From contig CALSFV010000005.1 of assembly GCA_943737045.1 (NCBI GenBank), forward strand, positions 1,116,001 to 1,180,000: a stretch of 64,000 bases of DNA. Direction: 5' to 3'. Under the pieces are notes generated by a model, which did no database searches, was not told the DNA's origin, and was given only the letters and a program-made list of their open reading frames with translations. The position numbers and the translations under genes were made by a program. Shown here one piece after another: positions 33,515 to 45,779 of this stretch (position 1 is its first letter; each line of letters opens with the position of its first letter). Source of the stretch: Parapristionchus giblindavisi (lineage: Eukaryota; Nematoda; Chromadorea; Rhabditida; Diplogasteridae).

Positions 33515-34913
33515 TATGTATAAGGCAACAGTATTTTTTTTAACATTTTAAAGATTTTATCTCACCGGAAGCCATATGGGATGGTTCTTTGCTCCATGCT
33601 TCTTGAATGTTCATAGAGCCTGACTTACAAGCTTACAAGCTTGTTAGCTTACAGAAATTACTGGAGTACAATCAGTTTAGGAATAATAAATCAACTCAAA
33701 CAATTTTTTGTTGCTGTTGAACTGAATGATTGTAGGGCCAAAACTGTGTGGACTCAGAAATAACGCAGTCGTCGAATAGCAGTGGAGAGACATTCGTAGC
33801 TGAATATCCGATCAATATTGTACGCAATGTGGCTAGATTGGTAAGGTGAAATAGTTGCAACTTTTATTTTATTCTTCCGTCTCAGAGATAATGTTTCTGC
33901 GTTCAAGAAACCAGTCGAAATTAAAATTAATGATTAAAGTGTATTAAACCTGCGAAAACATTGTTGAGGTTCATTTGGCATGATTGGCAAATGTAAGAAA
34001 GTGTCAACAACTTATGCATTTCAGAAACGTGATGCAGCTAGCATTGCAGCAAAACACAAAAAAAGACTATTTCAGTTTTCATCAACTCGTTACATAGCCA
34101 TGGCCGACGCTGACTACATATTTTCAAAGGGGTTTTATGAGAAAATGTTGTCCCTAGCAAGGAAAGAAGTCCCGATCGATTCAAAACGAGCTCTTCTGTA
34201 CAGGATATTTGAGATTGAGCAGAATAGCACTAAGTATGCAAATAAATAAATTATAAAAAAATAAATACAAATATAAATAAATAAATGTAAAATGTAAAAA
34301 AAACACATTGAAGCTCTCCTGTCTGATAACAAATTAATAGGGTGGCCAGAAAAATGCAGAGTAGCTTCGTTTAAGGAACTTTGAGCTAAATAAGTCCGAT
34401 CTCAAGAACATAATCGATTCGAAAAATGGACGAGTTTTCCACGTACGGGAATGGGTAAGAATTACTTTCAATTTGTCTAGGGTTTTCAAATAAATTTGAA
34501 TAGCAGCCTCTCCGATATCAAAATCATTCCATTTTTATGGAATTTTCTCGATTGTGCATTTTTTATTTGATAATTCCTGCTCAAATGAGATTTCACATTG
34601 AAAATTGTCATTATTTTTGAATGCGATAGTGCTATCGGAAGAGGAGCCAGAAAAATGATAAGTTGAATTATCAAAATTTCTATTTCTATTCTTTCTTATA
34701 TAGCATTGATAATCTTGATAAAAAAGTGTTTTGATAAAATTAAATAAATTTTAAAAAAATACTTGTAAAAACGTGTGCTTAATTGTTACGAATTAATCAA
34801 TGACGAATCGTATTTTTCAGTCGAGAGGACATTCTGTTCCGCAATTGAAAGAATGGCTCAATGATACCGAAAGTGATCAACCCGGAATATTCCCACTCCA
34901 GTTAACGTACCTA

Positions 34914-36365
34914 CAGTAGCGACGAAAAGTATTCGCCACAAATTTTGCAATGTCATAACTTTTGACTCAGATGAGCAATCGGGCTCATCTTTTGGCAGTA
35001 TACTATAGTACTAGTGTGCATCATATCCTACTCCCGTTGTTAAGATTCGTCGTCGTATTATTGTGTAGCGAGCCTGGAACCCCACTGTACTTACTCAGCG
35101 AAAATTATTTCCTCAGCCGGATTTTTCTGAGAGCTGATTTTAACCGCGCATGAACAACATTTACTGAGGAGTAGAATCCGCTATGTGATCGATCTGAGCT
35201 AATTCATTTCTGTGAGAAAATCGAAATTTCCGACACCCCTGAAATTGGGCAAAATTTTCATAACTCTGTGTTCAGTGAAGCTACAGGCTCCAAACTGGGC
35301 AGAGATGATAGCCTATGAGTGATACAAAATCTGGCCGAGTATGAGCCCGATCGGGTGAATTTTGAGAAATTTCGAAAATTTATTATACTCATTTTTTGAG
35401 ATTCAGGAAGTACCTGGTCGGATTTATTTCGATTGAGTTCAACAGCAATATGTCTTCTATATATAGTAGATAACCGTTTACTAGTGTTTCACGAAATTTC
35501 GAGTTCTTTCAGAGAAGTTATGATTGGAGAAAGGAGGTAGAAAATAGTTAGCATCTTTTTTCAGATTTTTTCCGAAAGTTTGCGACTTTGTTCGATTGGG
35601 CTCATACTTTGTCATGACAATTATCATGAGGACAGAAGATGATCCCCTATAATAGAATGGCCATTGATGCTCTTTTAGACCCACAAAAATTCATTTTCAT
35701 TTTTTGGATGACCTGAAAAAATTGTGCCATAATATTTCCGACCTCCTTTCTCCAATCATAACTTCTCTTGAAGAACTCGAAATTTCGTGAAACACTAGTA
35801 AACGGTTATCTACTATATATAGAAGACATATTGCTGTTGAACTCGATCGAAATAAATCCGACCAGGTACTTCCTGAATCTCAAAAAATGAGGATAATAAA
35901 TTTTCGAAATTTCTCAAAATTCACCCGATCGGGCTCATACTCGGCCAGGTTTTGTATCACTCATAGGCTATCATCTCTGCCCAGTTTGGAGCCTGCAGCT
36001 TCACTGAACACAGAGTTATGAAAATTTTGCCCAATTTCAAGGGTGTCGGAAATTTCGATTTTCTCACAGAAATGAATTAGCTCAGATCGATCACATAGCG
36101 GATTCTACTCCTCAGTAAATGTTGTTCATGCACGGTTAAAATCAGCTCTCAGAAAAATCCGGCTGAGGAAATAATTTTCGCTGAGTAAGTACAGTGGGGT
36201 TCCAGGCTCGCTACACAATAATACGACGACGAATCTTAACAACGGGAGTAGGATATGATGCACACTAGTACTATAGTATACTGCCAAAAGATGAGCCCGA
36301 TTGCTCATCTGAGTCAAAAGTTATGACATTGCAAAATTTGTGGCGAATACTTTTCGTCGCTACTG
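34914..36365. mobile_element. Tc1/mariner-type long foldback, 1452 bp
   Basis: Two arms of about 700 bp, nearly identical in inverted orientation and centred near 35640, begin cagtagcgacgaaaagtatt and are flanked by TA (34912-34913, 36366-36367). No transposase frame. The paralogous GT49 intron at 59344-59451 lacks it. It lies 5 bp into the intron, just after the donor of exon 34821-34906. Confidence 0.85.
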
Positions 36366-36726
36366 TATATCAATTTCGTGAATTTCAATAATTATTAAGT
36401 CATCCATAAATATTTTAGTTGAGAAAATATCCAAAAACAGTTTAGAAGAACAAGATAATTTGACTCTCAGCTATTTCCACATAGTTATTGAATGCGCAAA
36501 AATGCGTTTGATTTAAAATATCCTGGTTTAATCATTGAAAAAAAGGAAATGCCGCTATTTTCAGTAATCTCACAGATAAACGCTATTGGGAGTTCCAATT
36601 TGTTGCCCTACGCGATGTACCAATGTTTGATGAGAACTTCCCCTATCGAGCGGATAATAATTTGGCATTGGTAAGGGATACTGTACAGCTCAGTTGAATT
36701 ATTAACACGTGCTTCACTGCGCCAAC

Positions 36727-36822
36727 ACAGAGAAAAAGTGTTATCCACGGAACCTAAGAAGTGTTTTATAACCTGAAAAGGATCGTATGCTCCGTGGAGA
36801 ACACTTTTTTCTCTGTGTACCT
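36727..36822. mobile_element. Small palindrome (ACACAGAGAAAAAGTGTT)
   Basis: acacagagaaaaagtgttat and cttttttctctgtgt arms around ccgtgga / tccacgg halves. About 95-bp hairpin. Confidence 0.6.
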
Positions 36823-37363
36823 CGTTGAGGGGCGCATATGGACGCATCATATTTATATTTCCTTTGAGTATGAATCAGGGCTGTCCGGAAAAAATATTTT
36901 CGGAAAATCGGAAAATCGGAAATTTCCGAAAATATTTTCGGAAAATTCGGAAAATTTTCGGAAAATATTTTCTTAAAAGTTGTTATTGTTCTGCAAATAC
37001 TAAAAGCGATATTTGCAACCAGTTTATTTTGAAAATCAAAATATAAAAATGTGACAGCATCGTTGGTGAACTATTGAATTCGTATTCTTTGGTGTTAATT
37101 TTTTGAATGTGCAACTGCTCAATATTTTCATGGCGGAGATTGATTGAGCGAAATAATATACTTAGCAGAACTAAACATCCTCTACATCCACAGGTACAGG
37201 AGAAGAGCAATGATACTTAGGAGAAAAGCAAGCGCGAATAGGGGAGAAAGAAAAAAAAATTTTGTCATATTATTAGGTCAAAGGTTGCGAATCTGGTTAA
37301 GAAAGAGTTGCCAATTATCAGGATTGATTGTAATTTCGAGTACAGTATACTTTGGTCAGCATA

Positions 37364-40300
37364 CAGTATCGTCCAAAAGTAATGGGACACTTTTTCATTT
37401 TTTTATAACTTTTGAACCAGGAAAGCAATCAAGCTAATCTTTTGAGTCAATGTAGAGATTTTATCAAGGAATATAACCATGATGTGTTGGTTTAGTTAAC
37501 TTAGTTAATTTTTGCGTAGTGATGACGCTACTGAAGTTCACTTTTTTGAAAATTCCCATTTCTTTAGTGAAAAGCCCTGTTCTTCGGGAACACTGTGAGA
37601 GTGGAGACCCCTACGAGGGTTGTACAGTCAAACAATCCCTAATGGCTCCGACTCCGATTTTAAGCTGTGGCAGGGTTGTAACTTTGACCTAAAAAATTTA
37701 TAACTCGGCTTCTAGATGTGATATCGACCCGTTCTTAGCGCCAAAATGATGCTAGTGGCGAGTAATGCTTATCCCGAGATTATGGTAGTCGTAGCTCGTC
37801 ATTTGCCCTCAGGGCATAAAATAATTTTTTTTGGAGAGGACCGAATTGAGACCCTACCGTTCTGAGGGCGAGTGTTCTAAAATTATGGTTCCTGCGCAAG
37901 CAGCTTTGCAATATGTCATATATTAATTTCCCTTATTTTGATTTAGTTCCGATTCCTTTCAGACCCGCAGCAAACGTTATGCTGAGGTCTACTCGGTTGT
38001 TGCGAGTAAAGATCAAAATACAAAGATCAAAGATCAAATTTAGCAATAGTGTAAAAACTTTTGTGAACATCTCTAACATGCATTGGTACTTTGAAACTAA
38101 GAGATTTCATCAATAGAGGCCCAGGGGCGAGAGTAGTAAGAGAGAAAGCGCAAGAGTGCGCACCGAGTAGACCTCAGCATAACGTTTGCTGCGGGTCTGA
38201 AAGGAATCGGAACTAAACCAAAATAAGGGAAATTAATATAGGATATATTGCAAAGTGCTTGCGCAGGAACCATAATTTTAGAAGACCCGCCCTCTGAACG
38301 GTAGGGTATCAAAATCGGTCCTTCCCAAAAAAAATATTATATGCCCTGAGGGCAAATGACGAGCTATGACTACCATAATCTGGGGGAAAACATTACTCGC
38401 CACTAGCATCATTTTGGAGCTTACAAGGGAATGGTCTGAAGACACATATCCCGATCTTCACGAAACTTTGAGGGCATACTATAATAATTAGAACACGCTG
38501 ATTTCAAATCCGTTTTAAAAACCTGCACATTATTTTTTTGAAGCGAGATAGAATTTTTACTGGCTACATAACATCGTTTAACGCTGTCTTCAGAATGGTA
38601 TTGGTGGCCGAGTGGTATAGGGCGCTGAATAGCATTTTATGGGAGGAGCAGGTTCGACTCCCACCTGACGTATCGTACATGTAAAAATCATTGTATCATG
38701 AACGGTGTGAATCAGGGGTGTGCGGCAACCACTTTTTTCGGCAATCGGCAATTGCCGGCAAGCGGAAAATAAAAATTCGGCAATTGCCGGCAATTTCGGC
38801 AACTTCGGCAATTTTGAACTTAACTATTTAAAATGAGCCAAAGATAATTTTTATGAAGTACTTATCAAAAATCGTTACCAAACGAAACCAATGACAATAA
38901 AAAATTGTAACAATGAATGAAATATCAATATTTTTCGTAGAATATTTTTAGACTTGAGTGATATTTGGAAAGATTCTTTCTGTATTTGTTGAGAAAGATT
39001 CCCTCCGTCCCGGATAGTCTTTCAGCTTTCGCAGAACCGGATAGGCAAATTAGATACTTCGTGGCTACTTGTGAGATAAGAAGGTGTTATGCCTTCGTAA
39101 CATTATTAGTCTAATGAGAGAATGGATCAATCTCCGTGTCTGGTGTAGTGGCCAGAAAACTTTTGAATTCCTGGAGAAAACACAAATGATAACGAAATGT
39201 CATTCTTAAAACGACACGATTATTCGTTTTGATATACCGAATACATCGCATTTCTAAAATATAACACACAAAACTTGTGCTTATCTGACTTTTTTCAATG
39301 ATTTTTTTATTGAATTTTATTTCGGCAATTTTTCATAATTGGTTGCCGTTGCCGGCAATCAATTTCGGCAATCAAAAGTCGGCAATTTCGGCAATTCCGG
39401 CAATCGGCAACTCAGTTGCCGCACACCCCTGGTGTGAATGGGTCTGAACGGATCAGGCCGATCAAGATTTTGAGCGAGCGATTATGAGCGAACCGAACAT
39501 TTTCGTAATTTCTCTTTGTTTTCATTGTTTTTCTCTTATTCGAATCTACTATATTGTAATAAATTAGGCCACAATATTGCCATTTAACAAAAATCATTGC
39601 TCTCACTTTGAAGAAATTGCCCTAATGAACCAAAATTGACCTAATTATTCAGCGTATAATCGGAACAGTTTATTCAACGTCCAAGCAATGATTTTGGTTA
39701 AATGGCAATATTTTGGCCTAATTTATTTTAATATAGTAGATTCGAATACGAGAAAAACAATGAAAACAAAGAGACATTGCGAAAATGTTCGGTTCGCTTA
39801 TAATCGCTCGCTCAAAATCTTGATCGGCCTGATCCGTTCAGACCCATTCACACCGTTCATGATACAATGATTTTTACATGTACGATATATCTTTTGCTAT
39901 TTTTTACAAAATGTTGTATTGTGGTCTTCAAAAAAATAATGTGCAGGTTTTTAAAACGGATTTGAAATCAGCGTGTTCTAATTAGTGTGCCCTCAAAGTT
40001 TCGTGAAGATCGGGATATGTGTCTTCAGACCATTCCCTTGTTAGAACGGGTCGTTATCACATCTAGAAGCCGAGTTATAAATTTTTTAGGTCAAAGTTGC
40101 AACCCTGCCACAGCTTGAAATCGGAGTCGGAGCCATTCCGGATTGTTTGACTGTACAGCCCTAGTGGGGGTATTCACTCTTACAGTGTTCCCGAAGAACA
40201 GGGCTTTTCACTAAAGAAATGGGAATTTTATAATAATAATAATTTATCTACGCCCGAGGCGCAACAGCAATTGAATGAACAATAGGTGGTAAAATATGAT

Positions 40301-40702
40301 TGACGACTCTCCGGATTCAATGAGAAAGTGATACTTCGACTATATTGGGGTGGGCATCCAATCGACGTTTAAATAATCTAATATTAGGGGCTGTTCGGAT
40401 AATAACTGGTAATTGGGAGTATAATCGGGCTGTTCTGAGTGGGAAAGAATGAAAACGAGGGGTACTGGTGGTGTGTTCAATATGGATTCCCAAAGATGAT
40501 ACTCCGTCACGGACTGGTTTGTATATATAGAAAGATGAGGGGGAAATAATAGTGGTATTGTTCATAATCATATGAGCTAAACAAAGGTTAATATTCCTTG
40601 ATAAATTCTCTACATTGACTCAAAAGATCAGCTTGATTGCTTTTCTGGTTCAAAAGTTATAAAAAAAATGAAAAAGTGTCCCATTACTTTTGGACGATAC
40701 TG
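37364..40702. mobile_element. Tc1/mariner-type nested foldback, 3.3 kb
   Basis: Ends cagtatcgtccaaaagtaat, inverted at the right, with TA on both sides (37362-37363, 40703-40704). TIRs exceed 90 bp. Inside are further inverted pairs (37560-37690 with 40040-40220; 37740-37810 with 38340-38425; 37850-38080 with 38090-38310; 38425-38540 with 39915-40045), and at 38600-38665 a tRNA-like sequence (A-box TGGCCGAGTGGTATAGG, B-box GGTTCGACTCCC). No transposase. Confidence 0.8.
38713..39431. mobile_element. hAT-type MITE (CAGGGGTGTGCGGCAAC), 719 bp
   Basis: TIRs caggggtgtgcggcaac with ggcaattgccgg motifs, flanked by the perfect 8-bp duplication GTGTGAAT (38705-38712, 39432-39439). The opposite arm of the host element (near 39845) keeps the uninterrupted sequence, confirming the insertion. 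Confidence 0.9.
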
Positions 40703-41364
40703 TACATATAAAAAATCGAAGTGAAAAAAGAATTTAGTACTGATTTTTGGTTTTTTAATGTATATTTACATAGGAAAAATATTTTGTTCAATGTATTTTA
40801 GTCACAAGAAATTTTCCGAATTTTCCGAAAAAAATTCGGAAAATCGGAAAATCAAAATTTTCCGAAAAAGGTCGGAAAATCGGAAAAACGGAAATCCCAG
40901 CAATGGTATGAATGTTTTTCGATTCTCAAAGTATTGAGTTTCTGTCATAAAAAAGGTATTAAATAAAAATAGTCATTCTAGTGACTAGAATCTCTCGGCA
41001 AAAACCGGAAAACAGAAAAGAAAAAACTCACAACCCTTTCGTCAGCCCTTTTCCAAGCCCTTCAAGTACGTGAAAAACACATTTTGGGACAAATCCATAG
41101 AATAACGAAATTTTCATGTTTCAAAAACAAAGAAATGCAATGAGGACTGTACATATGCCCCTTATTGTAAAAACGTCAGGTCTCATCGACCTTTCCCTTC
41201 ACTACTCCCACTTTCTTTATCTTCAAGTCCCTTTATCTTTGTCTTAATCCCCTACTGGGCATAGGATGAACCCGCTTTCACATGCAACTGTCTCGTAAAA
41301 TTACAAAACAATAAACAACTGGTGTATGTGCACCAATCGATCAATGTCTAGCAGTGCTACACTC

Positions 41365-41845
41365 CAGGGCTGTCCGGAAAAAAGATTTCGGAAAGTTTTG
41401 GAAAACGGGAATTTTCCGAAAATATTTATCGGAAAATTCGGAAAATTTTGGGAAAAATCTAAATTCGCTTTAATACTCTAATTTTCGTGTTGTTTTCTCG
41501 ATTTTTTGTTGTATCGAGCTCCAGAAAATCACTACACCCACAAGGCACATAAAAAAGCAACATGGAACTACAAATCAAGAACTAAAGCTCATATCCAAGG
41601 ATCGAAATGTTGATGTCAAGGGACAGCAATTGGTGAAAATTCACTTTTTCAAGGAAAATGTGGAATAAAACGAGCATTTCAGTATATGAGGGGAAATTTT
41701 TTTAGAGCGGATGGTCTCCCGAATACCGTAATTGTCGAAAAAATTGAAAAAAAAATTTTTTTTCTAGACAAGATTCGGAAATTTTTTTTAAAATTCAGAA
41801 TTTTTTCCGATTTTTCTCGGAAAATTCGGAAAATGCACAGCCCTG
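41365..41845. mobile_element. hAT-type MITE (CAGGGCTGTCCGG), 481 bp, intact
   Basis: Begins cagggctgtccggaaaaaag, ends ggaaaatgcacagccctg, with the perfect 8-bp duplication CTACACTC (41357-41364, 41846-41853). Confidence 0.9.
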
Positions 41846-42243
41846 CTACACTCGATTTGGCCAAAACATCAGTGTGTACTCGAAATCAATCAATAATGAC
41901 CAGAACAGAGCTTTATTTGAGTATCATCGTCTCCACCACATGCACTTCATACATACACCAATGGAGATGAGGAAACATGGGTACTGGGTCAATCATCATT
42001 ATAATAATAGCAACAATCAGATACACAGATCACACACTGAGTGGGTGAGGTTGGAAAAGAGAGGCGAAGGAGATAGGGGGTATTAGAATAGCATGTGAAA
42101 CTTGATCATAGATAATGATAACCAATATGAGGTGGGCGAAACATAAATAAAATATATGGGAAAGGAATGAATTTTGAAAAAATCGATATCAGGAGAATAA
42201 CGATTGCCCATGGTCTACGTGCCTTCTTGCACGGACATCCTTC

Positions 42244-43713
42244 TTAAGAACGGCTACTGAAATCGAACAATCATTAGGTACGGTACTTAATCGATAAATC
42301 ATTGCAGTCAATCGCGTTTTAGCTAATGCTACTTACCGGCTGCGAGATCTGGAAGCGTTCTCTCTGTCATAGGCTGGTGATCCGCGTGGAGAGCGAGAGG
42401 CTGAACGCGAGCGATTTCTGCGCGGCGAACGTGAACGCGATCTAAATCACCCGGTATTGGACAAATAATTGTATGACTCCATCGGTTTTCACTCCTTCTC
42501 ACTGAGTTTTTGCTTAAATCTACCTCAAATACCGTCAAAATTGTACCATTTTCTACTCTTGACATCAAACGCTACCTGTGCATTACCAAGTTTATGATAT
42601 AGGAAGAGAGCGGAGGGAAGAAGAGACTTACTCAGTATAGAGTATATACCGACACCAAACACACGATACCTTGCCTAGTAGTGGAGTCTATGATGCGCAG
42701 GTTGACTATATTGTGCAGCAGTGATATGCATGGATACATTCACCATCGTCACGTCTCGAGTTGACAGAACGGAGACAGGAAGGGATGAATGGTTGGATGG
42801 AACGTTCTAGCGCACAACGAATGTATGAAGGAAGAAAGAAGATATGAAGAAGGAACGAATCAGAGAAGGGAAGTCGCTAAAATGCGTTCAGTACGTACAG
42901 GGATGACAGGAAAGAGTTTACACTACCACATATTGATTGGTTGATTTTTCGTTCAAAAATCTTGAACATAAACTTCAAAGCTGATTTAAACAGTCTGGAT
43001 ACCTGGAGCGAGAGCGTCCTCGGTCTCCTCCGCGATCTCCACTACGATAGTTATCTCTGTGATTGTCGCGTCTGTCGTATCCACGACCACCTCCTCCTCC
43101 GCTTCCGCGGTATCCACCTCCTCCTCCACCTCCACGACCACCGAATCCACGTCCTCCGCCGCCTCCTCCGCCACCGGAGCGGCCACGACCGTGCGAAAGC
43201 TCAACACGAGCGTGCACTCCGCAGATGCGCCTGCAAAATAAAAATGACACGTAAATTGATAGTTATGCACGTTGCTAAGCAACTGTCTCGTGCAAGATGT
43301 GCGTTAGTTTACGGAAATTTGCTGTCGCACCTGTCACGGGTGTATCAAATAAATAAGGAAAGAAAGCTTGCTTTGAGAAAAGAAGGAACGTGCCAATCTT
43401 TAATATTTCTTTCTAGTAGTATAACAAACATTTGGAGGGAAGTGCCCAATTCAAAAGACACATACGTTCCATCGAGAGCCTTCACGGCATCTTCGGCGTC
43501 GCGATCATCTTCGAACATCACGAATGCGAATCCTGGTGGACGTCGCGCTACCCAGACCTTGCTGATGCGGCCATAGCGATTGAATGTGCTCTCGATCTGA
43601 TTTATTCATATTTACATAATTTATTTGAAAATTTCGAATATTCTAACCTCCTCAGAAGTCGCATCGTTCGGCAGACCACCGATGTAGACCTTTGTGTCAC
43701 TAGCGTACGGCAT
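42244..43713 (-). CDS. rsp-6: SR splicing factor (RSP-6 / SRSF3-SRSF7 type)
   Basis: Five exons: 43648-43713, 43466-43596, 43003-43230, 42337-42441, 42244-42256 (180 aa), complete from ATG 43713 to TAA 42244. One N-terminal RRM (residues about 7-75) has RNP2 KVYIGGL and RNP1 PPGFAFVMF, with the SRSF3/7-like [13 protein letters not shown] context, then [21 protein letters not shown] Gly/Arg-rich hinge ([16 protein letters not shown]) and an RS domain ending SRSRSRS follow. SR proteins of this class bind exonic enhancers and act in splicing and mRNA export in the nucleus. A TTTCAG-like acceptor (…AAATCATCAG) ends 3 nt before the ATG, as expected for a trans-spliced leader. The gene lies antisense inside the last intron of the GT49 pseudogene. 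The symbol follows C. elegans rsp-6 by resemblance. Confidence 0.92.
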
Positions 43714-44623
43714 TACCTGATGATTTTTATATAGTTAGTAACGCGAAAAAGCATAATAATGGCCGAGAAAAAGACGCAAAGCGAGAGACAAGCAAGGCGA
43801 TTAGAGGATCAATACGCGACGCGTGCCAACACGCCGTCGCGTGAAAACTCTGCGGTAGATTTAAATTTATTATTGGCTGTATACGGTAATACAAACTGGG
43901 TGCATTCTTTATTATATTGTCTTGTTAGCATTTATTAAATCGTTGTTTATTTCGTTTTTTATTCTTCTAACTAATTTTTAAAGGGAGTGTGAAACGAAAA
44001 AAAACGCTTATTTTATTCTATTTGATACGTTGAAATTATCATTTCGGAGTACTAGTTGCAGATGTGGTCGTTGATTCAGGACTCGAACAGGTTCATCGGA
44101 ACTTGTGAGAAGGCCTTAAGTAAATAAACGTCTGATTTTTATAATACTTTAAAATAAAACAACAAATCGGTACATTCATGATGATGTTCTTTACCTTCCG
44201 TCCCAAACCCACTGCTTGTTATTTAGGAGTGAACCGATCGTTGGTCCACTTCGGATAAGTGGCGGCCACAGTTCTGCTCATATCTCATTTTACAATTAGT
44301 GAACGCATGACACATCCGTGCGGTTACAATATACTCAATTCGAATTAATCGGACAGGAATAATTTTCGGATAATTTTTTTAATTTTCAGAAACCCATTTT
44401 CTAACAAGTGTGATTTACCTTTTTATTAATTTTGCTTCTTCTCATGAATATAAGTTTTAGTCATTAAAATAAATTTTTATAACGGAAACTCATGATTAAC
44501 ACTTTGAGAATCAAAAATATTTATACGCAAAGGAAATAAATGATGCGTCCAAATGCGCCCCGCCGCTGGGCGCAGCGGAGTACGTGTTAACAAGTCGACC
44601 AAGCTGTACTATAATTCCTTAAA
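43714..44623. other. Upstream region of the SR-protein gene
   Basis: Presumed promoter region inside the GT49 pseudogene intron. AT-rich, no other exon or repeat recognised. Confidence 0.4.
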
Positions 44624-44740
44624 GGCAAACCCCAAGCTGATTTGAAACACTCCGCTCTGACAATACTCTCTAGATTTCTTTATTTACGAGATAGTGTTGC
44701 TAGAGCGGAGAATATAGTTAGCTCGGCTGTGCCTATAATT
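44624..44740. mobile_element. MITE family 1 copy, shared with the GT49 paralogue
   Basis: aaaccccaagctgatttgaa, then ctctgacaatactctctaga, then gttgctagagcggagaatat. It lies just before the last exon of the pseudogene, and a matching copy (59145-59225) sits at the same place in the intact gene, so insertion predates the duplication. Confidence 0.8.
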
Positions 44741-45059
44741 CGGGAGTTGTGCACTCTCGACAATAAAAACCTAAAAGAACAAAAATCATGAAAAATATTT
44801 TTGTTAAACTTAAAGTATCAAATCAAGGTAGTCGTTTTTCTAGCGTTGGGAGGTGTGCAGAGCTGGATACGATCTTCGTCTTGTCCAAGATTTGTTCGTC
44901 TATCACATTTTGAACGGAGCTATCCACGCGAAAGACGATATAAAGAAGAAAATATCTATGAAAAAGAAAAACATGGCGAGGTAAGTCTCGTTTGACAGCT
45001 TTTCTTCGGAAAATACTCGATAATGTATATTTTTAAAACGCAAATATCTCCTTATTTGA

Positions 45060-45445
45060 GCTAGCGATTTGAAACTTTAAAGGTTCAAAGATGCCAAATC
45101 GAAGTTGGTGGAACGAATGAGAGTACTGTATCCAAGCACGATCGATCGATGTCCAGTTTAGATCAATCATCACGTTTTATGACACGAAATGATCTCATTT
45201 AGAACTAGAATATTTTAGATAAATCATAATATGTTATTGATAAAAATCAGTATTTAATTGTTTAATTGTTTCACCCTAACTGTTTTCTTGAATGGAGAAA
45301 ATTTTTCAACTCTATTATTAAAGTTGGATATTTGATCTTTGTATTTTGATGTTTGATCTTTGTCCACAATTTTTCAAACAATGGGCGAAAATAACGGTTT
45401 TCGACAGTTTTCTCAGTTGTTGAATTTCATTTGTTATTTTCTGTT
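45060..45445. repeat. Inverted duplicate of 57100-58430
   Basis: Segments match in inverse order and orientation: the atcgatcgatgtccagttta and gatcatttcgtgtcataaaa neighbourhood (45130-45260 against 58240-58410), and the atttttcaaacaatgggcga…aataacaaatgaaattcaac region (45300-45440 against 57105-57290). These are the 3' flanks of the two GT49 copies, so the duplication extends beyond the genes. Confidence 0.7.
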
Positions 45446-45725
45446 ATTGACCGTATAAAATACACTTGTTTATTTGGTACGAGAGTAGCCAATCACTCCC
45501 ACAAGAGACTTTCTTGTTTTGCATGGTTCAGAAACTATGCCGATTTCTTTTATATATAATATAGCACGCGGCGAAGGTCAGCCGGGTTAGAGAGAGGCAG
45601 CGGAGAGACAATCGAGAGGCGGGGCAAGATGTAGAAGGCTATATCTCGCTCGCCTCTCGATTGTGACTTCCGTTCGTTAGCACCATTTGTCATTTTCTTA
45701 TGCAAGTACATTTTATACGCACAAT
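45446..45725. mobile_element. MITE family 2, full copy
   Basis: 280 bp, TIRs attgaccgtataaaatacac and gtacattttatacgcacaat, interior cagccgggttagagagaggc. Closest to the 59952 copy. Confidence 0.85.
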
Positions 45726-45779
45726 ATAGAAGATATATATCTCATTTAAAATTTTGAAATGCCGACTTTCCCCCATTGT

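Larger units (their letters stand above)
36876..40905. mobile_element. hAT-type MITE (CAGGGCTGTCCGG), split by a nested element
   Basis: Left end cagggctgtccggaaaaaat with many ttccgaaaa motifs; the right end is diverged. It is flanked by the 8-bp duplication GTATGAAT (36868-36875 and 40906-40913), diagnostic of hAT-like insertion. Its interior is interrupted by the TA-flanked element 37364-40702, so only about 0.7 kb belongs to this element. The intact relative is 41365-41845. Confidence 0.75.
30951..44984 (+). pseudogene. GT49-like glycosyltransferase, degenerate copy
   Basis: Exons aligning to the intact minus-strand paralogue (58877-63362): about 30951-30977, to 31246, 31599-31688, 31742-31819, 32871-32951, 33736-33840, 34076-34233, 34365-34454, 34821-34906, 36565-36670 and 44844-44984. 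GT49 hallmarks are still readable: WRGPISLAVSL, EYPINIVRNVARL, IAMADADYIFSKGF (DxD-type DAD), MFDENFPYRADNN, EVCRAGYDLRL. Lesions seen: the initiator ATG is replaced by ATA near 30951; a 2-nt insertion near 31075 shifts the membrane-anchor exon; 7 nt are missing at the start of exon 34365 (90 bp against 97 in the paralogue), giving a stop; and the last exon ends early (TAA 44982). The last intron is 8.2 kb, full of MITEs, and contains the SR-protein gene. Confidence 0.8.

Noticed and set aside
34962..36317. Identical 63-codon frames on opposite strands
   Set aside because: They are the two arms of the Tc1-type foldback and not a duplicated gene.
43059..43576. Plus-strand frames over the SR-protein exons
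   Set aside because: Antisense shadows of the Gly/Arg-rich and RRM exons, whose minus-strand reading gives a clear SR protein.
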